This document shows positions 10,000 to 21,001 of a stretch of DNA of 64,000 nt, in pieces. The notes beneath the pieces were generated by a model, which worked only from the letters and a program-made list of their open reading frames with translations, made no database searches and was not told the DNA's origin. Source of the stretch: Burkholderiales bacterium (GTDB taxonomy: Bacteria; Pseudomonadota; Gammaproteobacteria; Burkholderiales; Burkholderiaceae_C); contig JAGWTR010000001.1 of NCBI GenBank assembly GCA_028868855.1, forward strand, positions 496,001 to 560,000. Reading direction: 5' to 3'. Numbering within the stretch: position 1 is the first letter of the stretch; each line of letters begins with the position of its first letter. A program made the position numbers and the translations under genes.

Positions 10000-10926
10000 T
10001 CAGTAAAACAGCGCCCAGAGCACGCCGCCGATCAAGGCCCACTTGCCCACGTAGTAGCCCGTGCGGTTGCGGACCTTGAATTCCTTGGCCTTGGCTCGCA
10101 GCTGGTAGAAGTGATAGAAGAACTTGTTGAGGCCGCCCACGGGCTCGCCTTCCACGTTCTGCGTGGTGGCGGCGGTCATCACCACTGAACCGAACACCTT
10201 GTTGAGCCAGCGCACCACGGGGGTGTAGACGGGCCGCTCGATGTCGGCGAACAAAATGATGCGCGGGTGGTTGGTGGTGTTTTCGGCGTAGTGAATGTAG
10301 GTCTCGTCGAACATGACCATCTCGCCGTCTTTCCAGTGGTAGCGCTGGCCGTCCACCTCGATGAAGCAGGCCGGGTCATTGGGCGTGATCAGGCCCATGT
10401 GAAAGCGCAGCGAGCCGGCATAAGGGTCGCGGTGGCGCACCAGGCGGGCCCCCGGCGGCAAGGACGCGAACATGGCCGCCTTCACCGACGGTATCTGCTT
10501 GAGCAACTCGACCGTCTTGGGGCACAGCTGCTTGGCCGAAGGCAGGTCGTCGCCATACCACTTCAGGTAGAAGCGCTTCCAGCCCGTGCGAAAGAACGAG
10601 TTGAAGCCGATGTCGTTGTACGTGTCGGCGGCCTTGATGTTGCCGCGGCCTTCCAGGTGCAGGGCCTCTGCGCGGATCACTTGCCAGTGGTCCTGCAGCA
10701 GTTTGAGTTCAGGAAAACGCCGTGGATCGAGGTAGGGCTTGGAGCCCACCTTGGAAAACAGCACCATCAGCGAATTGATGGGGGCGATCAGCACGGTGAA
10801 ATCGGTCAAGGCCCGCACCAGACCGAAACGGACCTTGCCGCGCAAATGCGCATGCAGCGCGGTGACGATGAAGATCAACAACACGATGTGGCGAGGGGCG
10901 ATGGTCCATCCGTTCAAAAAGCTCAT
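10000..10926 (-). CDS. lpxO: Aspartyl/asparaginyl beta-hydroxylase family, LpxO-like lipid A hydroxylase
   Basis: N-terminal TM, APINSLMVLFSKV...FPELKLLQDHWQVIRAEA, HRDPYAGSLRFHMGL, MVMFDETYIHYAENTT. Confidence 0.85.
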   Translation of the reverse strand: MSFLNGWTIAPRHIVLLIFIVTALHAHLRGKVRFGLVRALTDFTVLIAPINSLMVLFSKVGSKPYLDPRRFPELKLLQDHWQVIRAEALHLEGRGNIKAADTYNDIGFNSFFRTGWKRFYLKWYGDDLPSAKQLCPKTVELLKQIPSVKAAMFASLPPGARLVRHRDPYAGSLRFHMGLITPNDPACFIEVDGQRYHWKDGEMVMFDETYIHYAENTTNHPRIILFADIERPVYTPVVRWLNKVFGSVVMTAATTQNVEGEPVGGLNKFFYHFYQLRAKAKEFKVRNRTGYYVGKWALIGGVLWALFY

Positions 10927-10933
10927 TCAATGC

Positions 10934-12448
10934 TCACTTGTCCAGGCCACCAAGGCACAGGTATTTGGTTTCAAGATAGTCGTCGATGCCCTGGCGCGCG
11001 CCTTCGCGGCCCAGGCCCGATTGCTTGACGCCGCCAAAAGGCACTTCGGCGGTGGAGATGAGGCCGGTGTTGATGCCCACCATGCCGTATTCCAGCGCCT
11101 CGGCCACGCGGAAGATGCGGCCCACGTCACGGCTGTAGAAGTAGCTGGCCAATCCGAATTCGGTGTCGTTGGCCAGGTCGATGGCCTGTGCTTCGGTGTC
11201 GAATTTGAAGACGGGTGCCACCGGGCCGAAGATTTCTTCGCGCGCCAGCCGCATGTCGGGCGACACGTCTGTCAGCACGGTGGGCGTGTAGAAATGGCCG
11301 CCCTCGATGGGCGCGCGCTGGCCGCCAGTGAGCACTTTGGCGCCCTTGCTCAGCGCGTCGGCCATCAGCTCTTCCACCTTGCCCATGGCCTGCGCATCAA
11401 TCAAGGGGCCTTGCTGAACATTGGCCTCAAAGCCGTTGCCCACTTTCATGGTCGCCACGCGTGCGGTCAGTTTTTGCACGAAGGTGTCATAGACCTCGGC
11501 CTGCACGTACAGGCGGTTGGCGCACACGCAGGTCTGGCCGGCGTTGCGGTATTTGGCGATGAGGGCGCCTTCTACCGCCGCGTCGATGTCGGCGTCGTTA
11601 AAGACGATGAACGGTGCATTGCCGCCCAGTTCGAGCGACATTTTCTTGATGGTGGGCGCGCACTGCTTCATCAAGATACGGCCCACTTCGGTCGACCCGG
11701 TGAACGACAGATGACGCACCGTGTCGCTGGCACACAGCACCTGGCCGACCTCGACCGACCGCACCGCATCGGCGGTGATGACGTTGAGCACCCCTGGGGG
11801 CATGCCGGCGCGCAAGGCCAGCTCGGCCACGGCCAGCGCTGACAGGGGCGTGGCTTCGGCCGGTTTGATGACCACGGTGCACCCAGCCGCCAGGGCCGGC
11901 GACACCTTGCGCGTGATCATGGCGATGGGAAAGTTCCACGGCGTGATGGCCGCGCACACCCCCACGCTCTGGCGGATCACCATGAAGCGCTTGCTGGCGT
12001 CGGTGGCCGGCACGGTTTCACCGTAGACACGGCGCGATTCCTCGGCAAACCATTCGATGAAGCTGGCACCATAGGTCACTTCGCCCTTGGCCTCGGCCAG
12101 GGGCTTGCCTTGCTCGGCGGTCATGATCAAGGCGAGGTCGTCGGCATGCTGCTGCAACAGCGCAAACCATTTCATCAGGATGCTGGCACGCGCCTTGGCC
12201 GGCAACTCGCGCCAGGCGGGCCAGGCCCCGCTCGCCGCGGCAATGGCGGATTCGGTGTCGGCCGCGCCCAGGTTGGGCACCTGCGCCAGCACGGCGCCTG
12301 TGGCCGGGTTGCGCACGTCAAAACGATCGACGGCGTCGACCCATTGTCCGTTGATCAAGGCCTGGGTCTTGAGCACGCTGGCATCGCGCAAGCGCTCAAA
12401 AGGCGCGCGCGGATCAACGGTGGAAGAGGGTGCCGACAAGGTCGTCAT
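10934..12448 (-). CDS. gabD: NAD(P)-dependent succinate-semialdehyde dehydrogenase
   Basis: ALDH motifs AITPWNFPIAMITRK, FTGSTEVGRIL, LELGGNAPFIVF, NAGQTCVCANRLYVQ, EVPFGGVKQSGLGREG; ATG at 12448 preferred over the extended ORF to 12667. Confidence 0.9.
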   Translation of the reverse strand: MTTLSAPSSTVDPRAPFERLRDASVLKTQALINGQWVDAVDRFDVRNPATGAVLAQVPNLGAADTESAIAAASGAWPAWRELPAKARASILMKWFALLQQHADDLALIMTAEQGKPLAEAKGEVTYGASFIEWFAEESRRVYGETVPATDASKRFMVIRQSVGVCAAITPWNFPIAMITRKVSPALAAGCTVVIKPAEATPLSALAVAELALRAGMPPGVLNVITADAVRSVEVGQVLCASDTVRHLSFTGSTEVGRILMKQCAPTIKKMSLELGGNAPFIVFNDADIDAAVEGALIAKYRNAGQTCVCANRLYVQAEVYDTFVQKLTARVATMKVGNGFEANVQQGPLIDAQAMGKVEELMADALSKGAKVLTGGQRAPIEGGHFYTPTVLTDVSPDMRLAREEIFGPVAPVFKFDTEAQAIDLANDTEFGLASYFYSRDVGRIFRVAEALEYGMVGINTGLISTAEVPFGGVKQSGLGREGARQGIDDYLETKYLCLGGLDK

Positions 12449-12479
12449 GGAGGTGTCTCCCGGCTCTGGGACAAACAGA

Positions 12480-12508
12480 ATGATAGGACACCCCCTAAAT
12501 CCTATAAT
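12480..12508 (+). promoter_or_regulatory. Candidate sigma70 promoter for alaS
   Basis: Perfect TATAAT at 12503-12508 with a weak -35-like ATGATA 17 nt upstream, about 90 bp before the alaS ATG. Confidence 0.4.
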
Positions 12509-12597
12509 CTGAAGCTTTACCCGGCAAGCACCTGGCCCCGGGCAACTCCCACATCGATCCCGCCCCCGCGATCCAGACCCGAACCGGAAGCCCCCAG

Positions 12598-15273
12598 ATG
12601 AAAGCCGCCGAGATCCGCTCCAAGTTCCTGAAATTTTTCGAGTCGAAAGGACACACGATCGTCCCATCCAGCCCCGTGGTGCCTGGCGACGACCCGACCT
12701 TGCTGTTCACCAACGCGGGCATGAATCAGTTCAAGGACGTGTTCCTGGGTTTTGACAAGCGGCCTTACACCCGCGCCACCACCTCGCAAAAGTGCATCCG
12801 CGCTGGCGGCAAGCACAACGACCTGGACAACGTGGGCTACACCGCCCGCCACCACACCTTCTTCGAAATGCTGGGCAATTTCAGCTTCGGGGACTACTTC
12901 AAGCGCGACGCCATCGGCTTTGCCTGGGAACTGCTCACCGAAGTCTTCAAGCTGCCCAAGGACAAGCTCTCCGTCACGGTCTACGCCGAAGACGACGAGG
13001 CCTACGACATCTGGCGCAATGAAATTGGCGTGCCGGCTGAGCGCATCATCCGCATCGGCGATAACAAAGGTGCCCGCTACGCCTCCGATAACTTTTGGAT
13101 GATGGGCGACACCGGCCCTTGCGGCCCCTGCACCGAAATCTTCTACGACCACGGCGAGCACATCCCCGGCGGACCTCCGGGCAGCCCCGATGAAGACGGC
13201 GACCGCTTCATCGAGATCTGGAACAACGTCTTCATGCAATACAACCGCGACGAAGCGGGTGTGATGCACAAACTGCCCAAGCCCAGCGTCGATACCGGCA
13301 TGGGCCTGGAGCGCATTGCCGCCGTGTTGCAGGGCGTGCATGGCAACTACGAAATCGACCTGTTCGTGGCCTTGTTGGCTGCGGCTAAACAAGCCGTGGA
13401 CGCCGCCGGTGGTGCGACGGTGGGCGGTGGCGCCGACCAGGACTCACCCAGCCTGAAAGTGATCGCCGACCACATCCGCGCGTGTTCGTTCACCGTGGCC
13501 GATGGCGTGATCCCCAGCAACGAAGGCCGCGGCTATGTGCTGCGCCGCATCACCCGCCGCGCCATTCGTCACGGCTACAAGCTGGGTGCCCGCACACCGT
13601 TCTTCCACAAGCTGGTGGCAGCTTTGGTCGAGCAAATGGGCGAGGCCTATCCTGAGTTGCGCACCAACGAAAAGCGCATCACCGAGGTGCTCAAGACCGA
13701 GGAAGAGCGTTTCTTTCAGACCATTGCCAATGGCATGGAAATCCTGGAATCGGCGATCGCCGATCTGTTTCGGGACCAGGGTCGTGAAGCCAGAATCCTT
13801 GACGGCAACCTGGCTTTCAAGCTGCACGACACGTTTGGCTTCCCCGTCGATTTGACCGCTGATGTGTGCCGTGAACATGGCATCACGGTGGACACCGCGG
13901 CGTTCGACGCGGCGATGAACCACCAGCGCCAGCAAGCCCGCGCCGCCGGCAAATTCAAGATGGCGGCTGGCCTGGAGTACAGCGGCACGCCCACCACCTT
14001 CCACGGTTATGAGCACCTGACGCATGAAGGCGCCAAAGTCACCGCCGTGTACGTTGATGGCTCGCCTGCCCAGGCCGCGCGTGCCGGCGATGACGCCGTG
14101 ATCGTGCTTGACAACACGCCGTTCTACGCCGAATCGGGCGGTCAGGCCGGTGACAGTGGCGACCTGCGCAACGCCAGCAGCCGCTTTGTGGTGGAAGACA
14201 CCCAAAAGATCCAGGCTGATGTGTTTGGCCACCACGGCCGGGTCGTCGAAGGAGAGATCAAGGTGGGCGACCGCCTCACCGCCCGCGTGGACGCCGACAT
14301 GCGCGCCCGCACGGTGCGCAACCACAGCGCCACCCACCTGATGCACAAGGCCTTGCGCGAAGTGCTGGGCAGCCATGTGCAGCAAAAAGGTTCGCAGGTC
14401 ACGGTCGATCGCACCCGCTTTGACTTTGCCCACAGCGCCCCGATGACGGCCGACGAAATCCGTCAGGTGGAAGAACTGGTGAACGCCGAAATCCTGGCCA
14501 ACGAGGCGGCCAACGCCACCGTGATGGACCTGGAATCCGCACAAAAGAGTGGTGCCATGATGCTGTTCGGCGAAAAGTATGGCGACGAAGTGCGCGTGCT
14601 GAGTATCGGCTCATCCAAGGAGTTGTGCGGGGGTACCCACGTCAAGCGCACCGGCGACATCGGACTGTTCAAGATCGTCGCCGAGGGCGGCGTGGCCGCT
14701 GGCGTGCGTCGCGTCGAGGCCGTCTCGGGCGCCAATGCGCTGGCCTACGTGCAGTCGCTTGAATCCACCGTGCAGGGCCTGGCGAGCCTGCTCAAGGCCA
14801 CGCCGCACGAAGTGCCCCACCGCGTCCATGCCGCCCTGGAGCAAGTGCGCGTCCTTGAAAAAGAACTGGCCGCGATCAAAGGCAAGCTGGCCTCCAGCCA
14901 GGGCGACGAGCTGGTCAGTCAGGCGATCGAGCTCAAGGGTCACGATGGTCAGATCACCAAGGTGTTGGCCGCCGTGCTCGATGGTGCCGATGCCAAGGCC
15001 CTGCGCGAAACCATGGACAAGGTCAAGGACAAGCTCAAGACCGCTGCCATCGTGCTGGCGGCGGTGGAGGGCGGCAAGGTGCAGATTGCCGCTGGCGTGA
15101 CCGCCGACCGCATTGGCAAGGTCAAGGCCGGTGAGTTGGTCAACTTCGTGGCGCTGCAGGTGGGGGGAAAAGGTGGGGGTAAACCCGATATGGCCATGGC
15201 TGGCGGCACGGACGCCTCCGCGTTGCCCAAAGCCCTGGCCGGTGTACAAGCCTGGGTAGCCGAGCGCTTGTGA
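12598..15273 (+). CDS. alaS: Alanine--tRNA ligase
   Basis: [51 protein letters not shown]...[12 protein letters not shown]...[13 protein letters not shown]. Confidence 0.98.
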   Translation: MKAAEIRSKFLKFFESKGHTIVPSSPVVPGDDPTLLFTNAGMNQFKDVFLGFDKRPYTRATTSQKCIRAGGKHNDLDNVGYTARHHTFFEMLGNFSFGDYFKRDAIGFAWELLTEVFKLPKDKLSVTVYAEDDEAYDIWRNEIGVPAERIIRIGDNKGARYASDNFWMMGDTGPCGPCTEIFYDHGEHIPGGPPGSPDEDGDRFIEIWNNVFMQYNRDEAGVMHKLPKPSVDTGMGLERIAAVLQGVHGNYEIDLFVALLAAAKQAVDAAGGATVGGGADQDSPSLKVIADHIRACSFTVADGVIPSNEGRGYVLRRITRRAIRHGYKLGARTPFFHKLVAALVEQMGEAYPELRTNEKRITEVLKTEEERFFQTIANGMEILESAIADLFRDQGREARILDGNLAFKLHDTFGFPVDLTADVCREHGITVDTAAFDAAMNHQRQQARAAGKFKMAAGLEYSGTPTTFHGYEHLTHEGAKVTAVYVDGSPAQAARAGDDAVIVLDNTPFYAESGGQAGDSGDLRNASSRFVVEDTQKIQADVFGHHGRVVEGEIKVGDRLTARVDADMRARTVRNHSATHLMHKALREVLGSHVQQKGSQVTVDRTRFDFAHSAPMTADEIRQVEELVNAEILANEAANATVMDLESAQKSGAMMLFGEKYGDEVRVLSIGSSKELCGGTHVKRTGDIGLFKIVAEGGVAAGVRRVEAVSGANALAYVQSLESTVQGLASLLKATPHEVPHRVHAALEQVRVLEKELAAIKGKLASSQGDELVSQAIELKGHDGQITKVLAAVLDGADAKALRETMDKVKDKLKTAAIVLAAVEGGKVQIAAGVTADRIGKVKAGELVNFVALQVGGKGGGKPDMAMAGGTDASALPKALAGVQAWVAERL

Positions 15274-15295
15274 TTTAGTGCACGCGCCAGTCCTG

Positions 15296-15320
15296 AAAAG
15301 GCTCCTTCGGGAGCCTTTTT
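15296..15320 (+). terminator. Rho-independent terminator after alaS
   Basis: AAAAGGCTCC-TTCG-GGAGCCTTTTT. Confidence 0.8.
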
Positions 15321-15429
15321 GCTGAACTTGTCGGCTTTGAATCCCTCTTGTCATGCACCATCCTGTCATGACCCGTTATTTGTACCTACAGTGCAATAAC
15401 CGAGGAATCCATAACAAAGGTGCTGCCCC

Positions 15430-16311
15430 ATGACTACACCCATTGCCCAACACCCCATCGTCCCGCGTGAGCGGCTTGACTTTGGTCTGAACGGCGACAT
15501 CCCCAAATACTGGTTTGGCGGAGATCCATTCAAGTCGCGCTTCTGGGACGCGTTGTCGATCATCTTCCCGCCGGGTGAGAAGTTCTTCATGACCTGTGTG
15601 CGCGATTTCCGCGACCAGATCCAGGATCCCAAGCTGTTGCAGGACATCAAGGATTTCAACCGCCAGGAAGGTCAACACACCCTCGTGCATCGCCAGGACA
15701 ACGAACGCATCCGCGCTCAAGGTGTGGATGTGGATGCGCTGACGGCGTGGGTCGACAACATGCTCAATAACCGCTATCGCAAGTGGTACAGCCGAGGCTA
15801 CACCCTGGCGATCACGTCGGCGCTGGAGCACTTCACCTCCATCATTGCCCACAGCATGTTCGACAAGCGCGACGTGATGAAGGAGGCGGACCACCGTTTG
15901 CGCGCCATGTACGCATGGCATGCCATTGAAGAGGTCGAGCACAAAGGCGTGGCTTACGACGTCATGGTCGACTACGCCAAGGTCGGCTACTTCACGCGCG
16001 TATTGGCTTTGGTTGATGCCAGCATCATGTTTCCGCTGACCATCTTTTTCATTCAGCGCAAGTTGATGATCCATGATGGCTTCAGCCTGCGCCAGCGTCT
16101 GGGCCTGATGGCCAAGGGGATGTGGTGGTTATTCAAGCCGAGCGGTTTTCTCCAACCCATGCTCAAGCACTATTGGACCTATTACAAAGTGGGTTACCAC
16201 CCCTGGCAGGAAGCCGAGCAACGTGGTTACGAAGAATGGCTCACCGCGTTCAATAGCTCGCACGACCCCGTCAAGGCCAGCGAAGACATGAGAACTGCCC
16301 TGGCGCTTTGA
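15430..16311 (+). CDS. Predicted metal-dependent hydrolase (PF10118-like)
   Basis: FPPGEKFFMTCVRDFRDQIQDPKLLQDIKDFNRQEGQHTLVHRQDN...YAWHAIEEVEHKGVAYDV. Confidence 0.85.
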   Translation: MTTPIAQHPIVPRERLDFGLNGDIPKYWFGGDPFKSRFWDALSIIFPPGEKFFMTCVRDFRDQIQDPKLLQDIKDFNRQEGQHTLVHRQDNERIRAQGVDVDALTAWVDNMLNNRYRKWYSRGYTLAITSALEHFTSIIAHSMFDKRDVMKEADHRLRAMYAWHAIEEVEHKGVAYDVMVDYAKVGYFTRVLALVDASIMFPLTIFFIQRKLMIHDGFSLRQRLGLMAKGMWWLFKPSGFLQPMLKHYWTYYKVGYHPWQEAEQRGYEEWLTAFNSSHDPVKASEDMRTALAL

Positions 16312-16351
16312 CTGATTCGGGCCATGGGCCCTGAACCTTCGCGGTAGACTT

Positions 16352-16376
16352 CGGCACACCCGTCACGGGTGTGCCG
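16352..16376. repeat. Perfect 11-bp inverted repeat immediately upstream of the AraC-family gene
   Basis: CGGCACACCCG-TCA-CGGGTGTGCCG. Confidence 0.9.
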
Positions 16377-16385
16377 ATTCCATTT

Positions 16386-17447
16386 ATGCAGATTCCATCG
16401 CTCGTTCTGGCGGCCATGGGCATCAAGCCCACGCCGCTTTTCATGCTGTCCGCCTGGATCAAGGCGGCGGCCAAGTGCGGCTTCAACGTGCAGCCCTTGT
16501 TCAAAGAAGCGGGCATCACCATCGACCTGATCCGCCTGGAAGAGGCCCGCGTCTCGCCTTTTCAGTTGATATCGGTGCTTGAGCAGTGCGTGGCCCTGTC
16601 AGAGCACAAGCACTTTCCGCTGGTGTTGGGCGATACCTTCGCGTTCGAGTCTCTGCCCGAATTCGAAACTCTCCTGGCGACCAGCCCCACCCTGAGGGAC
16701 GCCCTGCGAGTGGCCGAACTGGCCAAGCGCATGGTGTTGCCCTGGATGCGTTTTGACATCAGGGAAGAGGGTGATCTGGCCTATGTGGCGGTCGGCTTTG
16801 ACGTGCCCGTGCCCAACCTTGATTCCTTGGGGTTGCCGCTTCATTTAGTGGCGGAGGCGATTTTGGCGTGCGTTCGCAAATTCGGGCGCTCATTGCAAGG
16901 GTCGTCAGACGGTTTTTTGTCCGTGTCGCTCAAACGTCCCCCCGCTGCCTATGCAGAAAAGCTGAGGCAGTTTTTCGAGATGCCCGTGAATTTCAACCAG
17001 CCCATGGACGCGCTGGTGTTTGAGCGCCGCATCCTGGACCGCCCTCTTGAAGGCGCTTTTCCGGCCTTGCACGAACAGGCGGAGTTCCTGGCACAACAGC
17101 GGCTGGGCAAGGAGGCTCGTCGCCAAGGCGTGGCCGCCGAGATCGAAGAAATCATCGCGAAGGACCCGGGCCTGCTGGCCGTGGGGGTGGAGGACATGGC
17201 CGAGCGCATGAATCTGCATCCTCGCACCTTGCAGCGGCGCCTCAAGGACGAAGGCGACGGCTACCTGCATCTGCAGGCACGCATGCGGCACCGGCTGGCC
17301 TGCGACTGGCTGCGCCATGGCGATGTCTCGATCGACAACATCAGTGCTCGACTGGGTTTTTCAGACCGGCGCGCATTCACCGCCGCCTTCAAGCGTTGGG
17401 AAGGCTGCGCCCCCAGCAGCTGGCGCGACAAACACGGCCGAGGCTGA
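16386..17447 (+). CDS. AraC family transcriptional regulator (arabinose-binding-like N-terminal domain)
   Basis: C-terminal HTH: DMAERMNLHPRTLQRRLKDEGDGYLHLQARMRHRLACDWL...ISARLGFSDRRAFTAAFKRWEGCAPSSWR. Confidence 0.92.
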   Translation: MQIPSLVLAAMGIKPTPLFMLSAWIKAAAKCGFNVQPLFKEAGITIDLIRLEEARVSPFQLISVLEQCVALSEHKHFPLVLGDTFAFESLPEFETLLATSPTLRDALRVAELAKRMVLPWMRFDIREEGDLAYVAVGFDVPVPNLDSLGLPLHLVAEAILACVRKFGRSLQGSSDGFLSVSLKRPPAAYAEKLRQFFEMPVNFNQPMDALVFERRILDRPLEGAFPALHEQAEFLAQQRLGKEARRQGVAAEIEEIIAKDPGLLAVGVEDMAERMNLHPRTLQRRLKDEGDGYLHLQARMRHRLACDWLRHGDVSIDNISARLGFSDRRAFTAAFKRWEGCAPSSWRDKHGRG

Positions 17448-17500
17448 AAGGGCTTGCCCCTGAGTTTTGTCTGCCCGCCGAGCCTGCTAGAGTTCCGCCC

Positions 17501-18739
17501 ATGTCAGAACGTTCAGATCTTCTTGGCAAGCACATCGTGCTGGGCCTGACCGGCGGAATCGCCTGCTACAAATCGGCCGAATTGGTGCGCCTGCTGGTCA
17601 AGGCAGGAGGCACCGTGCAGGTGGTCATGACAGAGGCTGCGCAGGCCTTCATCACGCCGGTGACCATGCAGGCCCTGTCGGGGCGCGCAGTGGCGACCAG
17701 CCAGTGGGACGTTCGTGAGGCCAACAACATGGCCCACATTAACCTCAGTCGCGAGGCCGACGCCATTCTGGTGGCGCCCGCCAGTGCCGACTTCATGGCG
17801 AAGCTGGCGCAAGGTCGCGCTGACGAGCTGCTCAGTCTCTTGTGCTTGGCGCGCCCGCGCGAGCGCTGCCCGCTGCTGGTGGCGCCGGCGATGAACCGTG
17901 AGATGTGGTCGCACCCGGCCACTCAGCGCAATGCCCAGATCCTGAGCGACGACGGCTCCCTCGTGCTGGGCCCGGACTGCGGCGACCAGGCCTGCGGTGA
18001 GGTGGGCGATGGCCGCATGCTGGAGCCTCAAACCCTGCTGGAAGAGTTGATTGCCTTCTTTCAGCCCAAGGTGCTGCGCGGCCAGCGCGTGCTGATCACG
18101 GCCGGGCCGACCTTTGAGTCGATCGACCCAGTGCGTGGCATCACCAACCACTCCAGCGGCAAGATGGGTTTCGCGCTGGCCCGCGCGGCCGTGGAGGCGG
18201 GCGCCGTGGTCACGCTGGTGGCGGGCCCCGTGAACCTGCCCACGCCCCGTGGGGTGCGGCGCATTGATGTGATGTCGGCCCTGCAGATGCACGATGCCGT
18301 GCTGCCCTTGGCCACGCAGCACGATGTGTTTGTGGCCACCGCCGCCGTGGCCGACTGGCGCCCGGCCAGCCTGAGCCAACACAAAATCAAGAAGGAAGGT
18401 AAGAAAGTGGCCCCCACTTTCGAGCTGACCGAAAACCCCGACATCCTGGCTGCCGTCGCCGCGTTGCCCGATGCGCCGTATTGCGTGGGTTTTGCTGCGG
18501 AAAGCGAGCACCTGCTGGAACACGCCCGCGCCAAGCTGCTGCGCAAGCGCATCCCGTTGATCGTGGGCAACCTGGGTCCGGCCACCTTCGGGCGCGACGA
18601 TAACGCCTTGCTGTTGGTCGATGCAACTGAGCATCGCGAGTTGCCCGAGCATGGCGGCACCGCCGACAAACTCGACTTGGCGCGCGCGCTCATGCTGGAG
18701 TTGGCCCGGCGAATGAAGCTGCCTGCAGCCTTGTCCTGA
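17501..18739 (+). CDS. coaBC: Bifunctional phosphopantothenoylcysteine decarboxylase / phosphopantothenate--cysteine ligase
   Basis: [30 protein letters not shown]...[10 protein letters not shown]...[29 protein letters not shown]. Confidence 0.97.
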   Translation: MSERSDLLGKHIVLGLTGGIACYKSAELVRLLVKAGGTVQVVMTEAAQAFITPVTMQALSGRAVATSQWDVREANNMAHINLSREADAILVAPASADFMAKLAQGRADELLSLLCLARPRERCPLLVAPAMNREMWSHPATQRNAQILSDDGSLVLGPDCGDQACGEVGDGRMLEPQTLLEELIAFFQPKVLRGQRVLITAGPTFESIDPVRGITNHSSGKMGFALARAAVEAGAVVTLVAGPVNLPTPRGVRRIDVMSALQMHDAVLPLATQHDVFVATAAVADWRPASLSQHKIKKEGKKVAPTFELTENPDILAAVAALPDAPYCVGFAAESEHLLEHARAKLLRKRIPLIVGNLGPATFGRDDNALLLVDATEHRELPEHGGTADKLDLARALMLELARRMKLPAALS

Positions 18740-18775
18740 ACACGCTGAAAAATCTGAAGAAACGCTGTACCTACC

Positions 18776-19225
18776 ATGACCACCGTTGACATCAAAGTGT
18801 TGGACGCCCGTGTGGCTGAGTTCTTGCCCGCTTACGCCACGCCCGGCAGCGCAGGCCTGGACCTGCGCGCCTGCCTGGACGAAGCCGTTGTGCTTGAACC
18901 AGGACAAGCCCAACTGATCCCCACGGGCCTGTCCATGCACCTGGGCGACCCTGGGCTGGCCGCCATGATCCTGCCGCGCTCAGGCCTGGGCCACAAGCAC
19001 GGCATCGTGCTTGGCAATCTGGTCGGCTTGATCGACTCGGACTACCAGGGGCCTTTGATGGTCAGTTGCTGGAACCGAGGCAGCACGGCGTTCACCATCG
19101 AACCGATGGAGCGCATTGCCCAGATGGTGATCGTGCCTGTCGTGCAGGCCAGCTTTCGGCGGGTTGAGTCGTTTGAGGCCAGCGCGCGCGGTGAGGGCGG
19201 TTTTGGGTCTACCGGGCGCGGCTGA
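18776..19225 (+). CDS. dut: dUTP diphosphatase
   Basis: [44 protein letters not shown]-terminal [12 protein letters not shown]. Confidence 0.97.
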   Translation: MTTVDIKVLDARVAEFLPAYATPGSAGLDLRACLDEAVVLEPGQAQLIPTGLSMHLGDPGLAAMILPRSGLGHKHGIVLGNLVGLIDSDYQGPLMVSCWNRGSTAFTIEPMERIAQMVIVPVVQASFRRVESFEASARGEGGFGSTGRG

Positions 19226-19229
19226 GTCT

Positions 19230-19754
19230 TCAGTGCAGCATTGACCCCGGCGGTGCGGGGTTGGGTGCCAGCGCGAAGATCGATTCCGCCACGGAGCCCT
19301 CTTCGATCTCTTCGGCGGTTGCCGCACGCACGTTCACCACTTTCAGCGCCAGGCGCAACGCAATCCCTGCCAGCGGGTGGTTGCCATCCAGCACCACATG
19401 TGTGGGGTAGACCTCGGTGACCGTGTAGACCACATCAGGCGGTAAATCGGGCGTGGTCGAACCGTCGGGTGGACCTTCGAACTGCATCCCCACCTCGACC
19501 TCGGCCGGAAAGATGTCCCGCGTTTCGAAGAACACCAGTTCGGAGCGGTAGTCTCCAAAGGCGTTTTCGGGTTCCAGGTGCAGATCGGCTTCGAAGCCAG
19601 CGGACTGCCCGATCAGGGCTTCTTCGACCTTGTCCAGCAGGTCGTCGCCACCGACGAAAAATTCCATCGGCTCGGTCAGTTCGTCGATCAATTGGTCGTG
19701 TGCGTCTTCAAGTCGCCAGCGCAGGCTGACGACGCAGGGGGAGGAGATCATCAT
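19230..19754 (-). CDS. FKBP-type peptidyl-prolyl cis-trans isomerase, SlyD-like
   Basis: PMEFFVGGDDLLDKVEEALIGQSAGFEADLHLEPENAFGDY...VVLDGNHPLAGIALRLALKVVNVRAAT. Confidence 0.9.
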   Translation of the reverse strand: MMISSPCVVSLRWRLEDAHDQLIDELTEPMEFFVGGDDLLDKVEEALIGQSAGFEADLHLEPENAFGDYRSELVFFETRDIFPAEVEVGMQFEGPPDGSTTPDLPPDVVYTVTEVYPTHVVLDGNHPLAGIALRLALKVVNVRAATAEEIEEGSVAESIFALAPNPAPPGSMLH

Positions 19755-19813
19755 CTGGCGATCATCTCACGAGGCCTGTGTCTGACATGCTTCAAACGTC
19801 GCACAATGTCGGT

Positions 19814-20971
19814 ATGAAATCGACCAAAGAAACCGCAGTCATGGCGTCACTGGATGCCCCCCTGAGCTTGCTGGGGGGCTTGTCGCCGCAGCAATTCATG
19901 CGACGCTACTGGCAGAAAAAGCCCTTGTTGATTCGTCAGGCCATGCCGGGCGTGAAGTCGCCCATTGACCGCGCGCAACTTTTCGCGCTGGCTGGGCAGG
20001 ACGAGGTGGAGTCGCGTCTCGTAGTGCACGACCAGGACCGCGATGAATGGCGCTTGCGCCAGGGGCCGTTCACCCGACGGGCCCTGCCCAAGCTGGGCAC
20101 GCCGGATTGGACGTTGCTGGTCCAGGGGCTCGATTTGCATGTGTCTGCGGCCCATGCCTTGCTCAGTCAGTTCCGCTTTGTGCCCGATGCGCGCATGGAC
20201 GACCTGATGATCTCCTACGCCAGCGATGGCGGCGGGGTGGGGCCGCACTACGACTCCTACGACGTCTTCTTGCTGCAAGTGCACGGACGTCGCCGCTGGC
20301 GTGTCGGGCCCCTCAAGGACAGCAGCCTGCGACCGGACATGCCGGTGAAGATTTTGTCGAATTTTGAGCCCGAACAGGAGTGGTTGCTTGAGCCTGGCGA
20401 CATGCTCTACCTGCCACCCATGTGGGGCCATGACGGTATCGCTGACGGCGAATGCATGACCTGTTCCATCGGTTTTCGGGTTCCCGAAGCCATTGAATTG
20501 ACCCGTGAGGTGCTGGGCCGCTGTGCCGAGGCCATGGAGGTTGTCGACAAGCGCCGTCTCTACAAGGACCCGCATCAAGAGGCCACTCAGCATCCTGGCA
20601 TGATCCCACCCGATCTGCAGCAGTTTGCGTTTGACGCGGTGCAGCGATTCCTGAAGGATCCGCAGCAAATCTATGCCGCCCTGGGCGAGGCCTTGACCGA
20701 GCCCAAACCGCGCGTCTGGTTTGACCCCGGCGAGCCCTTGCCGGACGGCGTGGGCGTGGTGCTGGATGCGCGCACCCGGTTGGTCTACGACGCGCGCCGC
20801 ATCTTCGCCAATGGCGAGTCATGGCGTGCAGGGGGGGGCGATGCCAAGCTCTTTCAGACCCTGTCCGATCGGCGCACTTTGAGTGCTTCGGCAGTGGCCA
20901 AAGCCAGCCCTGAGGCCCGTGAATTGCTGGATCAGTGGTCCGAGGACGGCTGGTTGCATCCTTTGAATTGA
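19814..20971 (+). CDS. JmjC/cupin ribosomal-protein oxygenase (YcfD/RoxA family)
   Basis: FMRRYWQKKPLLIRQA...SYASDGGGVGPHYDSYDVFLLQVHGRRRWRVG...LLEPGDMLYLPPMWGHDGIA. Confidence 0.92.
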   Translation: MKSTKETAVMASLDAPLSLLGGLSPQQFMRRYWQKKPLLIRQAMPGVKSPIDRAQLFALAGQDEVESRLVVHDQDRDEWRLRQGPFTRRALPKLGTPDWTLLVQGLDLHVSAAHALLSQFRFVPDARMDDLMISYASDGGGVGPHYDSYDVFLLQVHGRRRWRVGPLKDSSLRPDMPVKILSNFEPEQEWLLEPGDMLYLPPMWGHDGIADGECMTCSIGFRVPEAIELTREVLGRCAEAMEVVDKRRLYKDPHQEATQHPGMIPPDLQQFAFDAVQRFLKDPQQIYAALGEALTEPKPRVWFDPGEPLPDGVGVVLDARTRLVYDARRIFANGESWRAGGGDAKLFQTLSDRRTLSASAVAKASPEARELLDQWSEDGWLHPLN

Positions 20972-21001
20972 CGAGGCCTGAGTCGGTCGTGGAGTGCGAG
21001 C

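Noticed and set aside
12449-12667. N-terminal extension of the succinate-semialdehyde dehydrogenase ORF
   Set aside because: Would cover the alaS promoter region and start; ATG at 12448 begins a typical N-terminus.
17513-18940. 475-aa minus-strand ORF opposite coaBC/dut
   Set aside because: Spans two convincing genes on the other strand, with no domain signature.
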